From GCA-003244245 sp963712995 (GTDB lineage Bacteria; Actinomycetota; Actinomycetes; Mycobacteriales; Pseudonocardiaceae), in the NCBI GenBank assembly GCA_963712995.1, contig CAVQKH010000022.1:372001-436000 (forward strand): DNA of 64,000 nucleotides. The letters are read 5' to 3'. Below the pieces are notes generated by a model that had not been told where the DNA came from, did not search any database, and was given only the letters and a program-made list of their open reading frames with translations. Shown here piece after piece: positions 37,924 through 47,308 of this stretch. A program made the position numbers and the translations under genes. Positions within the stretch are counted from its first letter, which is position 1; every line of letters begins with the position of its first letter.

Positions 37924-38206
37924 ATGAACAGCACCAACAACAGCGCCGCCGGCTCGGCGTTCTACACAGTCCCGGAAGCCGCCCGGATCCTGCGGGTGAC
38001 CCCGGCCACGCTCTACCGCGCCATCAGGGAGGACGCCTTCCCCGCCGTGACGAATCCGCACCCGCTACGTCATCCCGGCGGTCGCGCTGGAGAAGTTGAT
38101 GATCGAGGCGGCTGAGTCCGGCGGGTGTGTGGACGTGGCGGCGATGGCCGCGCAGCGGCGCACCGCTCGCGAGGTGGCCCGCGTGAGTGGGGGTGCGCGG
38201 TGGTGA
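37924..38206 (+). pseudogene. Excisionase-like helix-turn-helix protein, frameshifted
   Basis: ATG 37924 has AGGAG nine bases upstream. The product starts MNSTNNSAAGSAFYTVPEAA and continues RILRVTPATLYRAIREDAFP, the MerR-like/excisionase fold (HTH_17) used by AICE Xis proteins to direct excision. Near 38048 the frame changes: RTRYVIPAVALEKLMIEAAE continues the expected wing and C-terminal helix to a TGA at 38204-38206, which overlaps the GTG of the next gene as GTGA. One inserted base explains the break. It is the first rightward gene of the AICE core, divergent from an XRE gene. Confidence 0.7.
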
Positions 38207-38601
38207 ATCACGACGACACCCCGGACTACGACGACACCCCGGACTACGACGACACCTTGGACTACGAGGCCCTTGCCGCCGGGCTTGACCGGTGGCGAGA
38301 CGTCCCGACTGAGGTACTCGAGGGATGTGGTGATGCTCTATGGGCTGTACCTGTGGCCAACGCAGGAGCCGGACTGGGACGACTGCGCACCCAGCGACAG
38401 GCGACTCGCGGCACGGTTGTGCGCCGGCTGCGCCGTGCGCGGCGCGAGTGCCTGGAGTTCGAGCTGCGCACCGCCGGCGAAGCACACGGGTGGGCGTGTG
38501 GGGCGGCTCTGAGCGAGGACGACCGGCGGGCACTCCACGCCGTCTGGCCGGGGTGCCCGTGCCGGCCGAGCGAGACCGGGAAGGAGGGCATGAGGGAGTG
38601 A
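38203..38601 (+). pseudogene. WhiB-like regulator remnant
   Basis: The gene is coupled to the excisionase by GTGA. The first codons include a threefold repeat of DDTPDY. Across two frame changes one can read YLWPTQEPDWDDCAPSDRRL, ARLCAGCAVRG, ECLEFELRTAGEAH and then GVWGG followed by LSEDDRRALH. Cysteine spacing C...C-x2-C and the GVWGG turn are the signature of WhiB-like iron-sulfur regulators. As given, no single frame keeps both. Wbl genes are found on several actinomycete plasmids and AICEs. Expression of a working protein is doubtful. Confidence 0.6.
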
Positions 38602-38633
38602 ACGGGATCGAGCTGAGAAAGCGGAGTTGAGAG

Positions 38634-38992
38634 ATGTTCCTCGGCGGGATGGCGGCGCTCGCGGGCGCTGTGGATCGCGGTCAAGGCGCGTGCCGGCCTC
38701 CACCGGGCGGCGGCTCCAGCCGTCGAGATCGCTCGCGTCGGAACGCGCGCCGTGTCCCTGGCCGGTCGTGTGGTGGTGACCGGGGGAGTGATCGTCGGCG
38801 GGCAGTGGCTGGTGATCACCTACGCTCGCGACGAACACGACCCTGCTCCTGGTGGTCCTCGCTGCCCCGGCGATGTTCGCTGCGTACGTCGTCACCAAGG
38901 CGCTCACCGTCACCTGGAGATCCGCCCCTCGCCCAGAAGGGCGGACGGCGGTGATGGCACCTCAGGAGAGAGCGGTGACCGGCGAGACCTGG
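38634..38992 (+). pseudogene. Small membrane protein of the AICE core, frameshifted
   Basis: Pieces in different frames give MFLGGMAALAGA, RAGLHRAAAPAVEIARVGTR, AVSLAGRVVVTGGVIVGGQW and LLLVVLAAPAMFAAYVVTKA, which form two or three hydrophobic helices. Small membrane proteins of this kind usually sit just before the FtsK-like transfer gene in AICEs and may help spread the element through the mycelium. I cannot name the family. At least two indels are present. Confidence 0.45.
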
Positions 38993-38999
38993 TCGTCGC

Positions 39000-41089
39000 A
39001 GACCCGGTGCACGACGCCGAGCTGGTCGAGGATGACCGGCCCGCCGCGCCCCGGCCCACGCCGGATCGTGCCGTGGTGCCTGCACTCACCCCGCATGCCC
39101 TCGTTCCTGAAGAGCGGCCGCGGCGGTCCAGGCGGCAAGGATGCGGCCGTCGGTGACTGCGCCCGTGGCGGTACCTCGGCGCGGTCGTTCGGGGCTGGTG
39201 CTGGCCGTTCGGTGGTGGCGTCGCTGGGTCAGGGTGCGGGACTACCGCGAGGCGGCCGAGGAGTCGGAGAAGCTGGCGGACAAGTTCACCGAGATCCGCG
39301 CACTCACGTTGTTCCGGTGGAAGGTCACCGGTGCCGTGGCCGTCGTGGCGTCGGGGTCGCGGTCGTGGCCACTGGTGTACGGCGCGGTCGCTGTGGATCG
39401 CTCGCCGGCGTGCTGCGCGGTGGCGCTGGCGATCCGGGTCGGCGCAAGGACGGCAGCCCGGGGCGGAAGCCGGCGCTGGCCGGTCCGCGGACGCTGACGT
39501 GGACGATGGACCCGCAGGTCCTGGTGGACGCGTTCCGGGACGCGAAGCTGATCGGCAAGGACGAGACGCTGCGGCTGGTCGAGCGGGCGCACCGGTCGGG
39601 CAAGGGCTGGGCGGTCACCGTCGACCTCCCGGCGACCCGCAAGGCCGCCGACGTGGTCAAGAACCGGGACGCGCTCGCGTCGGCGCTCGCGGTCGACGAG
39701 GTCCAGCTCATCGTGGAGCGAGTGCGCGGCAACGGCGGGCATGCCGGGCGGGTGTCGATGTGGGTGGCCGATGAGGACCCGTACGCCTCGCCGCCGCTGC
39801 GGACGCCGCTGCTCGACGGCGGCGCGGTGGGACGCGTGGCGGCCGGTGCCGTTCGGCCGGGACGCGCGGGACCGGCGGATCGACCTGCCGCTGGTGTGGA
39901 CGTCGCTGCTGGTCGGTGCGATTCCCCGGCAGGGCAAGACGTTCGCCGCGCGGCTCGCGGCGGCCGGGCTGATCCTGGACGCGTGGGTCCGGCTGTACGT
40001 GGCGGACTTCAAGGCCGGGAAGGACTGGGACGCGGCCGGGCAGGTGGCGCACCGGTTCATGTCCGGCGACGAAACGGAACACGTCCTGGCGCTGGTGGAC
40101 TGGCTCGTCGAGCTGGTCGCCGAGGTTCAGGGCCGGTTCCGGCGGATGCGGGAACTGGACGACCTGACGTGCCCGGAGTCGAAGGTGACCCCCGGAGATG
40201 TCCCGGGACCAGAGCGCTGAACATGCCGATCACGGCGATCTTCATCGATGAGGTCCAGGTTCCGTTGGAGGACCGGACACCCGTTGTCGTGCAGGGAAGA
40301 AGCTCACGGCGGGCGAGTACGTCGGCGAGCTGCTGACGTGGCTGGCGAAGAAGGGACCGGCGGCCGGGATCGTGCTCGTCCTGGCCACGCAGCGGCCGGA
40401 CTCGAAGACGATCCCGTCCGGGCTGCGGGCGGTGCTCGGGTCGCGGTTCGCGCTGCGGGTGATGGACTGGCGGGACTCGAACATCGTGCTCGGCGAGCAG
40501 ATGAACACCCGCGGGTTCGACTCGCTCCCGGCTGCTGCCCTCGCACAAAGGCGTGGGCATCCTGCGGCCGGACGGCGACACCGCCGCCGGGGCCGATGTG
40601 CTCGCCATGACGGTCCGGACCTACTACATGCCGAACGAGGACTGGCAGACGATCTGCGAGCAGGGCCGGGCGCTGCGCGAGGCGGCCGGGACGCTGACCG
40701 GGCACGCGGCCGGCGCAGGACACCGCCCCGCGCTCGACCACGCCGCCGTGGCGCGCGCGATCGGCGCCGGAGCCAGACTCCGGCACGCGAACAGCCACCC
40801 GGCGAGCTGCCCGAACCGCTCGCGTCCGTGGTCGCCTACCTCGGCGACGACCTGGACGATGACGGCCGGGAGTTCGTCCCGACTGCCGAACTGGTCGGGC
40901 ACTCGGCGTCGAGCCGACCACGTTCGGGCGGCAGATGGGCGACTTCGGATGCCGCCCCCGGCCCGGCCGGGTCAGGACACGAACGGCACGGTGAAAGCGG
41001 CTGTTCGCGGCTACCTGGTCGCCGACATCCAGGCCGCGATCGAGCAAGCCCTGCGCCGCGGTCACGAGCCCGATGACGATCTCGTCTGA
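39000..41089 (+). pseudogene. FtsK/SpoIIIE-like conjugative DNA translocase (Tra), frameshifted
   Basis: Successive frames give a conserved AICE transfer protein. Its N-terminal part contains DYREAAEESEKLADKFTEIR and LTLFRWKV; the middle has VLVDAFRDAKLIGKDETLRL; the motor has LLVGAIPRQGKTFAARLAAA (Walker A), LYVADFKAGKDWDAA and, in another frame, ITAIFIDEVQ (Walker B). VLATQRPDSKTIPSGLRAVL and RFALRVMDWRDSNIVLGEQM follow. In AICEs this FtsK-like protein moves double-stranded DNA between hyphae without a relaxase. At least four frame changes (about 39380, 39830, 40190, 40530) disrupt it, and the ITAIF segment follows a stop. It is non-functional as read. Confidence 0.8.
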
Positions 41090-41211
41090 ACCCGTCACAG
41101 CACCAGGAGGAACCCGTCACAGCTCTGCGCAACCCGTCACACACCCGTGACGGGTTGCGCAGAGCTGTGAACAGGATAAACACCGGATGCGACGGGTGTG
41201 ACGGGTCGCCC
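41089..41211. repeat. Iteron-like AACCCGTCACA repeats with a 22-bp perfect hairpin
   Basis: Direct copies of AACCCGTCACA(G/C) start at 41089, 41111 and 41131, about 21 bases apart. The segments 41118-41139 and 41148-41169 are perfect inverted repeats of 22 bases (CACAGCTCTGCGCAACCCGT... against its complement) with an 8-base loop. Two further inverted GACGGGT motifs lie at 41191-41206. The array directly follows the transfer gene, where AICE replication or transfer loci are found. It could also act as a terminator for the tra transcript. Confidence 0.6.
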
Positions 41212-41268
41212 GAAATCGTCACACTCCCTCACCAGCAGCGCCTGGCGGGGTAGTTGTCGGATGTCGAT

Positions 41269-41544
41269 TCAGCGGTGACGGGTCCGGTCACGAAACCGTC
41301 GCCAGAGAGTGGGCCGCGCATGTCGTCCCCCGCTCCGGTGATCGGGCTGCCGCTGCGCGGGCAGCTCCACACAGCTCGGGCACCGCCGCCCGGGTGGCGC
41401 GCTGAGCGCCGCCGGGATGAGGTCCGCCCCGCAATTTGCCACCGGCCGCCCGGTGATCCGCGCTGATTCCATCGCATCCAGGGTCACTGCGTGGTCCAGA
41501 CGGTCCGCCTCTGACGTGACCCAGATCGGCAAAGCTGCTTTCAC
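41269..41544 (-). CDS. Small zinc-ribbon-like hypothetical protein
   Basis: This frame encodes up to 91 residues starting MKAALPIWVTSEADRLDHAV. The core LDAMESARITGRPVANCGAD, then CPSCVEL, carries cysteines that could form a zinc ribbon. Such small proteins are frequent in Amycolatopsis-type AICEs and plasmids, but I know of no function. Its ATG overlaps the stop of the upstream gene (ATGA at 41541-41544), so the two are coupled. The last about 25 residues look like read-through filler, so the original stop may have been lost. Confidence 0.5.
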   Translation of the reverse strand: MKAALPIWVTSEADRLDHAVTLDAMESARITGRPVANCGADLIPAALSAPPGRRCPSCVELPAQRQPDHRSGGRHARPTLWRRFRDRTRHR

Positions 41545-41837
41545 GAGGTCAACCCCCAGATCAGGACCTCATTGAGCACATGCAGGGCATTTCCCTCGGC
41601 TTGACGTTCCACCCATCCGCGCCCGGGAACGATCAGTGACGAGTTCCGTTGACGCAAGGCGAAACAATCGCGGCTGAATCCTTCGAGGTGAATCATGTCC
41701 ACGTAGTCATCGGTGACCCGATTTCCCACCAGCGGCCCGTCCTCACCCGGTGCGATACGCGCAAACACAAAACCATCCAGCTTGAGCTGGTCGAGCAGGC
41801 GCTTGGCGATCACCACATCCGGGCCGTCAGCCACCAT
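41541..41837 (-). CDS. Hypothetical protein of AICE type
   Basis: From ATG 41837 the product is 98 residues (MVADGPDVVIAKRLLDQLKL ... ALHVLNEVLIWGLTS). It has alternating hydrophobic pattern, no membrane helix, no known motif and a conserved-looking centre (FARIAPGEDGPLVGNRVTDD). The frame is open far upstream, so the true start could lie earlier. It is coupled to the zinc-ribbon-like gene by ATGA and divergent from the XRE-like gene at 42165. I do not recognise the family. Confidence 0.5.
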   Translation of the reverse strand: MVADGPDVVIAKRLLDQLKLDGFVFARIAPGEDGPLVGNRVTDDYVDMIHLEGFSRDCFALRQRNSSLIVPGRGWVERQAEGNALHVLNEVLIWGLTS

Positions 41838-42164
41838 CAGGCACCACCTCTGCTCCCGCTGCGCACCATGCGTCCGCGACCAGTTGGATTCACGGCCGGG
41901 AGCCGGGGGTGTGAACGGGGATTCACTGCGGCTCCCGGCCGTGACGGGGGGCCCGGCAGCGCTTTCGGGCGGGCACGGCACCGGGTCACCCTGCTCGTTC
42001 GCGAACGTCACGAGCTGAAATAATTCTGACCCTGGCGCGGTATCAGCGACAACGACACGAACCCGCCAACAGCACGCCACACACACGCCAGCCAAGGAGG
42101 CGAACACGGTCTGACCGGCCGAGAGCCCCGCACACTGCTCGAACAACGCATCCGGCAGCAACAC

Positions 42165-43248
42165 ATGACCTACGAGGAGTTCGTCCAGCACGCCGAAACC
42201 TTCACCCGCGACCACCACGAAACCGGCACGCTGAGCCTGCGCCACCTCCAACGACTCACCAGCGGCCAACCCCTCGGCGCGCTTCGACCAGCCACCGCGA
42301 GACTGCTCGAACACCTCCTCGGCGAACCCATCACAATCCTGCTCGGACCCCCGAAAACCACGTACGACGAGGGCCGGGATCCCGGCAACGAGCTACGCCA
42401 GTTACTCGACGCCGCCCGGCGCGTCGACCCCGCCACCGTCACACTCCTGCGCCAGCAACTCGACGCCATCCGCCGACTCGATCGCCAACTCGGCGCCATC
42501 GTCGTCCGCGAAGAACTCAACGCCAAGATCCACCAAGTCCAACGGCTGACCACACACAGCCTCGCTCCCGGCACCCGAGAACCGCTCGCCGGTCTGCTCT
42601 CCGAGATGCACACCCTCGCCGGATGGCAAGCACTCGATCTCGGCGACCTGCTCGACTCCTGGCAGCACTACGAACACTCCCGTGCCGCCGCCGCCCAATC
42701 CGACTCCGTCCCCCACCAAGCCCACGCCGCCGCCGAACAAGCCTTCGTCCTCATCGACACCGCAGCCACCCGCGACGCCGTCGACCTCCTCGACCACGCT
42801 CGACGCCGCGCCCGAGGCCACCGCACCACGCACCCTGCGATCCTGGCTCGCCGCCGCCCACGGCGAAGCCCTCGCCGCCCACGGCGACCACACCGCCAGC
42901 CTCCGAGCCTTCGACCACGCCGCCGAACTCCTCCCCGACGAGCCAGCCGACGATCGACCCTACGTCGCGCTCGACACCGTGCACCTCGCCCGCTGGCGCG
43001 GCCACGCACTAGCCCGCTTCGGCCACCCCGACGCCATCACCACCCTCACCAACGCCCTCAACCAACTCGACCCCACCTTCATCCGCGCCCAAACCGCACT
43101 CCGCGTCGACCTCGCCACCGCCCACGCCGCCAACGGCCACAAGGACGAAGCCCGCACCCACACCGACCACGCGACCCGACTCGCGGCACAGGTCGGCTCA
43201 GCCCGCCAGCGCCGGCGCATTACGACCCTCGTAACCACCTTCCGCTAA
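42165..43248 (+). pseudogene. Regulator-like protein with TPR-type helical repeats, one frameshift
   Basis: The frame from 42165 reads MTYEEFVQHAETFTRDHHET, then GTLSLRHLQRLTSGQPLG, a recognition-helix-like segment. It continues with LAGWQALDLGDLLDSWQHYE and AEQAFVLIDTAATRDAVDLL before slipping near 42795. The rest (TLRSWLAAAHGEALAAHGDH, LVTTFR at the end) continues in another frame to 43248. It is paralogous to the gene at 36120-37273. The frame is open 5' of the ATG (RTLLEQRIRQQ), and an AAGGAGG lies at 42094-42100, but no standard start codon is in register, suggesting further damage at the 5' end. Confidence 0.65.
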
Positions 43249-43278
43249 CCGCGGCACTGTGACGGGAAATCGGATTGG

Positions 43279-43512
43279 CTAATTACCAGCCACAACGGGC
43301 TGAATGTCAATTTTATTCATTTTAAATAATCCTCCGAACCGTCGGAGGCGACCCCGCGGTGACGAGGAGCGCAGCCAGGTCAGCACCCCCGTATCAAGCG
43401 GATCTCGATAAAAATTTGCCGTCGATCTCACGTAGTCATAAATCAGAATAAACTTGCTCTCCACAATCTGCCAGTAACGAGTTTTTTCGATCCCGTTTTC
43501 GTAGCCAGTCAC
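43279..43512 (-). CDS. Small hypothetical protein, lower GC
   Basis: This 77-residue frame begins MTGYENGIEKTRYWQIVESK and ends NKIDIQPVVAGN, with aromatic and isoleucine content unlike the neighbouring high-GC proteins. It overlaps the upstream gene by 4 bases (ATGA type) and so is probably its operon partner. No domain is recognised. The adjacent DNA (43260-43520) is clearly AT-richer than its surroundings, consistent with separate acquisition. Confidence 0.45.
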   Translation of the reverse strand: MTGYENGIEKTRYWQIVESKFILIYDYVRSTANFYRDPLDTGVLTWLRSSSPRGRLRRFGGLFKMNKIDIQPVVAGN

Positions 43513-43808
43513 ACCGAAAATCGGAAGTCCTCTAAAGAATCCATGGAGGCATGAGGCCCCGGACGAGGAATCTGCAAGGAATTGACGCTCAGCGCTGCGA
43601 CTGCGTAGTGGAGGGCATAGGCGGCATCGTTGGCGTCAGGTTTGCTGGTACTGGCTAGGGTAACGTATACGGTGTCAGCGATGCCTGGTGCGGTAGAGTC
43701 GTAGATTGACCAGAAGGCGGCGAAACGTGGCGGTAGCCCAGCAGGTGCATAGCAGCGGCGAAGTGGACAGCTCCGTCGAGCGCCCGGACTGACATGATCG
43801 GTCGACAT
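43509..43808 (-). CDS. Small hypothetical protein, head of a two-gene unit
   Basis: ATG 43808 follows AGGAAG at 7-8 bases. The 99-residue product includes RFAAFWSIYDSTAPGIADTV and AAYALHYAVAALSVNSLQIP, and is compact and soluble-looking. No family is recognised. Its start overlaps head-on with the proposed start of the rightward PH-domain relic at 43794, so one of the two starts must be wrong or the loci share a bidirectional promoter just inside each other. Confidence 0.45.
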   Translation of the reverse strand: MSTDHVSPGARRSCPLRRCYAPAGLPPRFAAFWSIYDSTAPGIADTVYVTLASTSKPDANDAAYALHYAVAALSVNSLQIPRPGPHASMDSLEDFRFSV

Positions 43809-44335
43809 TCTAACTTCCTGCTCAACCCCGCCATGGAGCGGCGGGTGATCCGGGTACGACGGCACTGGGTGGTGCTGTTCAAGCCGCTATCTGCAGACCG
43901 TCGGGATCCTGATTTGGGCATTTGTGCTGTCCCAACTGGTCAATCCCGCGTCGGACGACGTTCGGCTGGCGCAGTCATTCCTCTGGTACGTGGCGCTCGG
44001 GACGGTGCTGCGTTTCGCCTTTAAGGTGCTCGAGTGGTGGATCGAGATTGTAATCATCACCGATAAGCGATTCATGATTAATAGCGGAATCATCGCAACT
44101 AAATGCTCCATGCTGCCGGTCGGAAAGGTGACCGACATGAACCTCCTGCGGCCGAGGGCCGGGCGGCTGCTCGGTTACGGCACGCTGAAAATAGAGTCGA
44201 CCGCGCAGAACCAGGACTTGGAGACGATCAAATATCTGTCCCAGCCCGAGGCGTTCTTTGCTGCGATCTCCGAGCTGATGTTCGGGGAAAAGCAACCCCG
44301 CTCCCGTATGGTGCCGATGCTCAGCATCAAACACC
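43794..44335 (+). pseudogene. PH-domain (bPH_2/YdbS-like) membrane protein, frameshifted
   Basis: The opening VIRVRRHWVVLFKPL is typical of YdbS-like proteins just before the first membrane helix. One base later, near 43889, the frame moves and YLQTVGILIWAFVLSQLVNP and FLWYVALGTVLRFAFKVLEW supply two membrane helices. The PH fold follows as IVIITDKRFMINSGIIATKC, LPVGKVTDMNLLRPRAGRLL and GYGTLKIESTAQNQDLETIK. The last part runs directly into TPR-like sequence, which is unusual for the family and may reflect a deletion fusing two genes. It is membrane-anchored with a cytoplasmic PH domain. Confidence 0.65.
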
Positions 44336-46194
44336 TCGACACGCTGAGCATCCGCTATCAGATCGCTTACTACACCGGTCGGGCTGGGGACGTAGGCACA
44401 GCGTTGAGATTGTACCGCGAATTACTGGCCGACCAGGGAACGGGTACTCGGAGCCGACCACCCCAACAGCCTATCCGCCCGGGCCCAGGTCGCCTACTAC
44501 ACCGGCCGGGCCGGGGACCTAGGCGCTGCGTTGAAGTTGTACCGCGAATTACTGGCCGACCAGGAACGGATGCTCGGCACCGCCCACCTCGAAAGCTTGT
44601 TCACTCGCCAAGCGTTTGGAAGCCGGTCGCTGCGGCCGCCGCCACCCCAACCGCCATTCTGGTCTACCAGACATACTTACTACACCAATAAAACCGAATA
44701 CCCGGCCCTACAGTGCGGTTTAACTGCAAAGTGCTAGCCGGGACGACGACCGAGTTCCTCGAAGACCGATCCTGCTGACCCCTGAGCACCCGGACGGCCA
44801 GGTACCTGGCCCGGGCCGAGGCCGGGGCCCTGGACGCTTGCGTTGCAGTTGTACCGCGAATTACAGGCCGACCAGGAACGGGATGCGGACCGAGCCACCC
44901 CAACACGCTGTCCACCCGGACCCAGGTCGCCTACTACACCGGCCGAGCCGGGGACCTGGACGCTGCGTTGCAGTTGTACCGCGAATTACAGGCCGACCAG
45001 GAACGGGTACTCGGAGCCGACCACCCCAACACGCTGTCCACCCGCGCCAGCATTACTTATGTAAGCACCGAAGACGGTCGGGGAACCATCCGCTGCGTTA
45101 AGGTTGTACCGGGAATTGCTGGCCGACCAAGTACGGGTACTCGGAGCCGACCACCCCGACACAGTCCTCAACCGGTACCGACTCGGTGACGTGCTGAGGC
45201 ACAAAGTCAACTGGAGCAGGCCGAAGCCGAGTACCGCGTGGTGCTGGTCGCCGAGACCGATTGGCTCGGAGCCGACCACCCCGACACCCTGACCGTCCGC
45301 TACCAGGTTGCCCGCTGCGCCGGTCAGGCCGGAACCTCGATGCTGCGTTGCGGTTCTGCCGCGAATTGTTACCCGACCAAGAACGGCTCCTCGGCACCGA
45401 CCACTCCAGCACGCTCTCCACCCGCGCCAGCATTGCTTACTACACTGAGGACAATGGTGACTCGTCTGCTGCATTGCTGGCCGACCAGGAACGGGTACTC
45501 GGGGCCGACCACCCCGACACAGTCCTCAACCGGTACCGACTCGGTGACGTGCTGCAGGCACAAAGTCAACTGGAGCAGGCCGAAGCCGAGTACCGCGTGG
45601 TGCTGGCCGCCGAGACCGATTGGCTCGGAGTCGACCACCCCGACAACCTGACCGTCCGCTACCAGGTTGCCCGCTGCGCCGGTCAGGCCGGGAACCTGGA
45701 TGCTGCGTTGCGGTTGTACCGCGAATTGTTACCCGACCAAGAACGGCTCCTCGGCACCGACCACCCCAGCACGCTCTCCACCCGCGCCAGCATTGCTACT
45801 ACACCGGTCGGTCCAGAACCTGGACACTGCGTTGCGGTAGTACCACGAATTGCTGACCGACTGAGTGCGGGTGCTCGGCACCGACCACCCCAACACAGTC
45901 CTCAACCGGTACCGACTCGGTGACGTCCTGCAGGCACAAGGTCAACTCGAGCAGGCCGAAGCCGAGTACCACGTGGCCGCCGAGACCGACTGGCTCGGAG
46001 CCGACCACCCCAACACCATGATCGCCCGTCACAAGCTGGCAGATGTCCTGCGGAAACGCGGGGATCTCAACGCAGCATCACGGAGTACCGTTAGTTTTAA
46101 CGGACCGGGTGCGGGTGCTCGGCGCTACCGTCCGGACACCCTAACCACCCAGGAGTGGCTTGGTGCGCTCAAGACGTCTCAACTGCCGCCATAG
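44336..46194 (+). pseudogene. Decayed tetratricopeptide (TPR_12) repeat region
   Basis: Many short frames encode repeats of the form AGDLDAALQLYRELQADQER followed by VLGADHPNTLSTR, about 42 residues (126 bases) each. These are the TPR_12 units usually found at the C-terminus of NB-ARC/STAND proteins. Frames change at least once per one to two repeats (for example near 44450, 44830, 45090, 45350, 45800). Copies at 44880-45050 and 45150-45900 are nearly identical, so recombination between repeats has probably scrambled the locus. No ATPase domain precedes them here, so the array may be the residue of a deleted sensor protein. Confidence 0.6.
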
Positions 46195-46434
46195 CTGTGC
46201 GGTCGGCCAACCCGCAGTTCCCGTCTCTGTAATTTTGGAGGCGCCCGCGTCCTATCAGGCCCTCGTAACGGTGATGGCGTCGATCGGAATCAACCCGACT
46301 CGCCACGGCCGAAACTATCGACCGACATCATCATCCTCGACGGCGCAGCCGGACCGCAGATATCTTAACCACTCGGTCGTCCGCCGCCGCAGGTGGCCTT
46401 GATCGCCATGAGTAGATTCGGCAAGGGAGAAGGC

Positions 46435-47308
46435 GTGGCGAGGGTCGTATGCGTACATGGGGTAGGTCAGCAGCGCGAGACTGAAACCACCTTGCATCGA
46501 GGGTGGGCACCGGCGTTGTGTGGTGGGGTGCAGCTGGCCGGTGACCGGTTGGGAGAGCACGAGGTGCGCTGCGCGGCCTACGGAGATCTGTTCCGCTTGC
46601 CAGGTCGGGCCCTGGCGGTCGGGGATCCGCTGCAACGCGCGGAGAATCTCGACAAGTTCGAGCGAGATCTGCTCGAACTGTGGTGGGCTGAGGCGGCGCG
46701 GACCGATCCGAATGTTGTCGCCCCGGACGCGCGGACTTTGGCGCGGGCGCCGCGGGGTTCGCAAGCCGCGTTGCGTGCATTGAGCGGTTCGCGGTTTTTC
46801 GCGGCGCTCGGTGAGCGAGCGCTCCTGGGCGACCTACGACAGGTCCGCGATTACCTGCACAAACCTGAAGTCCGCCGGGAAGCCAGAAAGCGGGTAGCGA
46901 AAGCCGTCGAGGACAACACTCGAAGTGCTCCTCGGGCATTCGTTGGGGTCGGTGGTGGCTTACGAGGCGTTGAGTGCGAACCCAGACTGGCCAATCCGGA
47001 TGCTGGTCACGCTCGGCTCACCGCTGGGGATCCCGAACTTAATCTTCGACCGTGTAGAGCCGAGGCCCCGGTCGGCGATGGACGTAGGGTTGGGAGTTCG
47101 GGGTCACTGGCCTCGGGAAGGCTGCGCCTGGAGCAACATAGCCGACGAGGGTGACCTGGTGGCCCTAGTCAAAGACCTACGCCCAGCGTTCGGACCGCAA
47201 CTAGACGGCTGGATCATTGACAACGGCGCCCACGCCCACGACGTCAAGCCTTACCTAACCGCGGTGGAAACCGGGCGTGCGATCCTCATAGGACTGGATG
47301 GGGGGTAG
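46435..47308 (+). pseudogene. Alpha/beta hydrolase (lipase/esterase-like), single frameshift
   Basis: GTG 46435 follows GGGAGAAGG. The protein starts VARVVCVHGVGQQRETETTL, the oxyanion-type HG motif of the fold. Near 46920 one extra base breaks the frame: the upstream frame ends VAKAVEDNT, and the next frame resumes VLLGHSLGSVVAYEALSANP with the catalytic serine elbow G-H-S-L-G, then MLVTLGSPLGIPN and NGAHAHDVKPYLTAVETG with the probable catalytic histidine. Repaired, it is about 290 residues. The stop overlaps the start of the caspase gene by 11 bases, a tight coupling that suggests a two-protein system, for example a hydrolase effector controlled by a protease. That role is inference. Confidence 0.75.

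Noticed and set aside
38852..40336. Open frame of 494 codons through the AICE transfer region as one gene
   Set aside because: Only part of it matches the FtsK-like protein; the rest is out of frame. The true gene is a composite of several frames.
44840..45900. Possible CRISPR array because of regular near-identical repeats
   Set aside because: The repeats are about 126 bases, adjacent without unique spacers, and encode TPR units; there are no cas genes.
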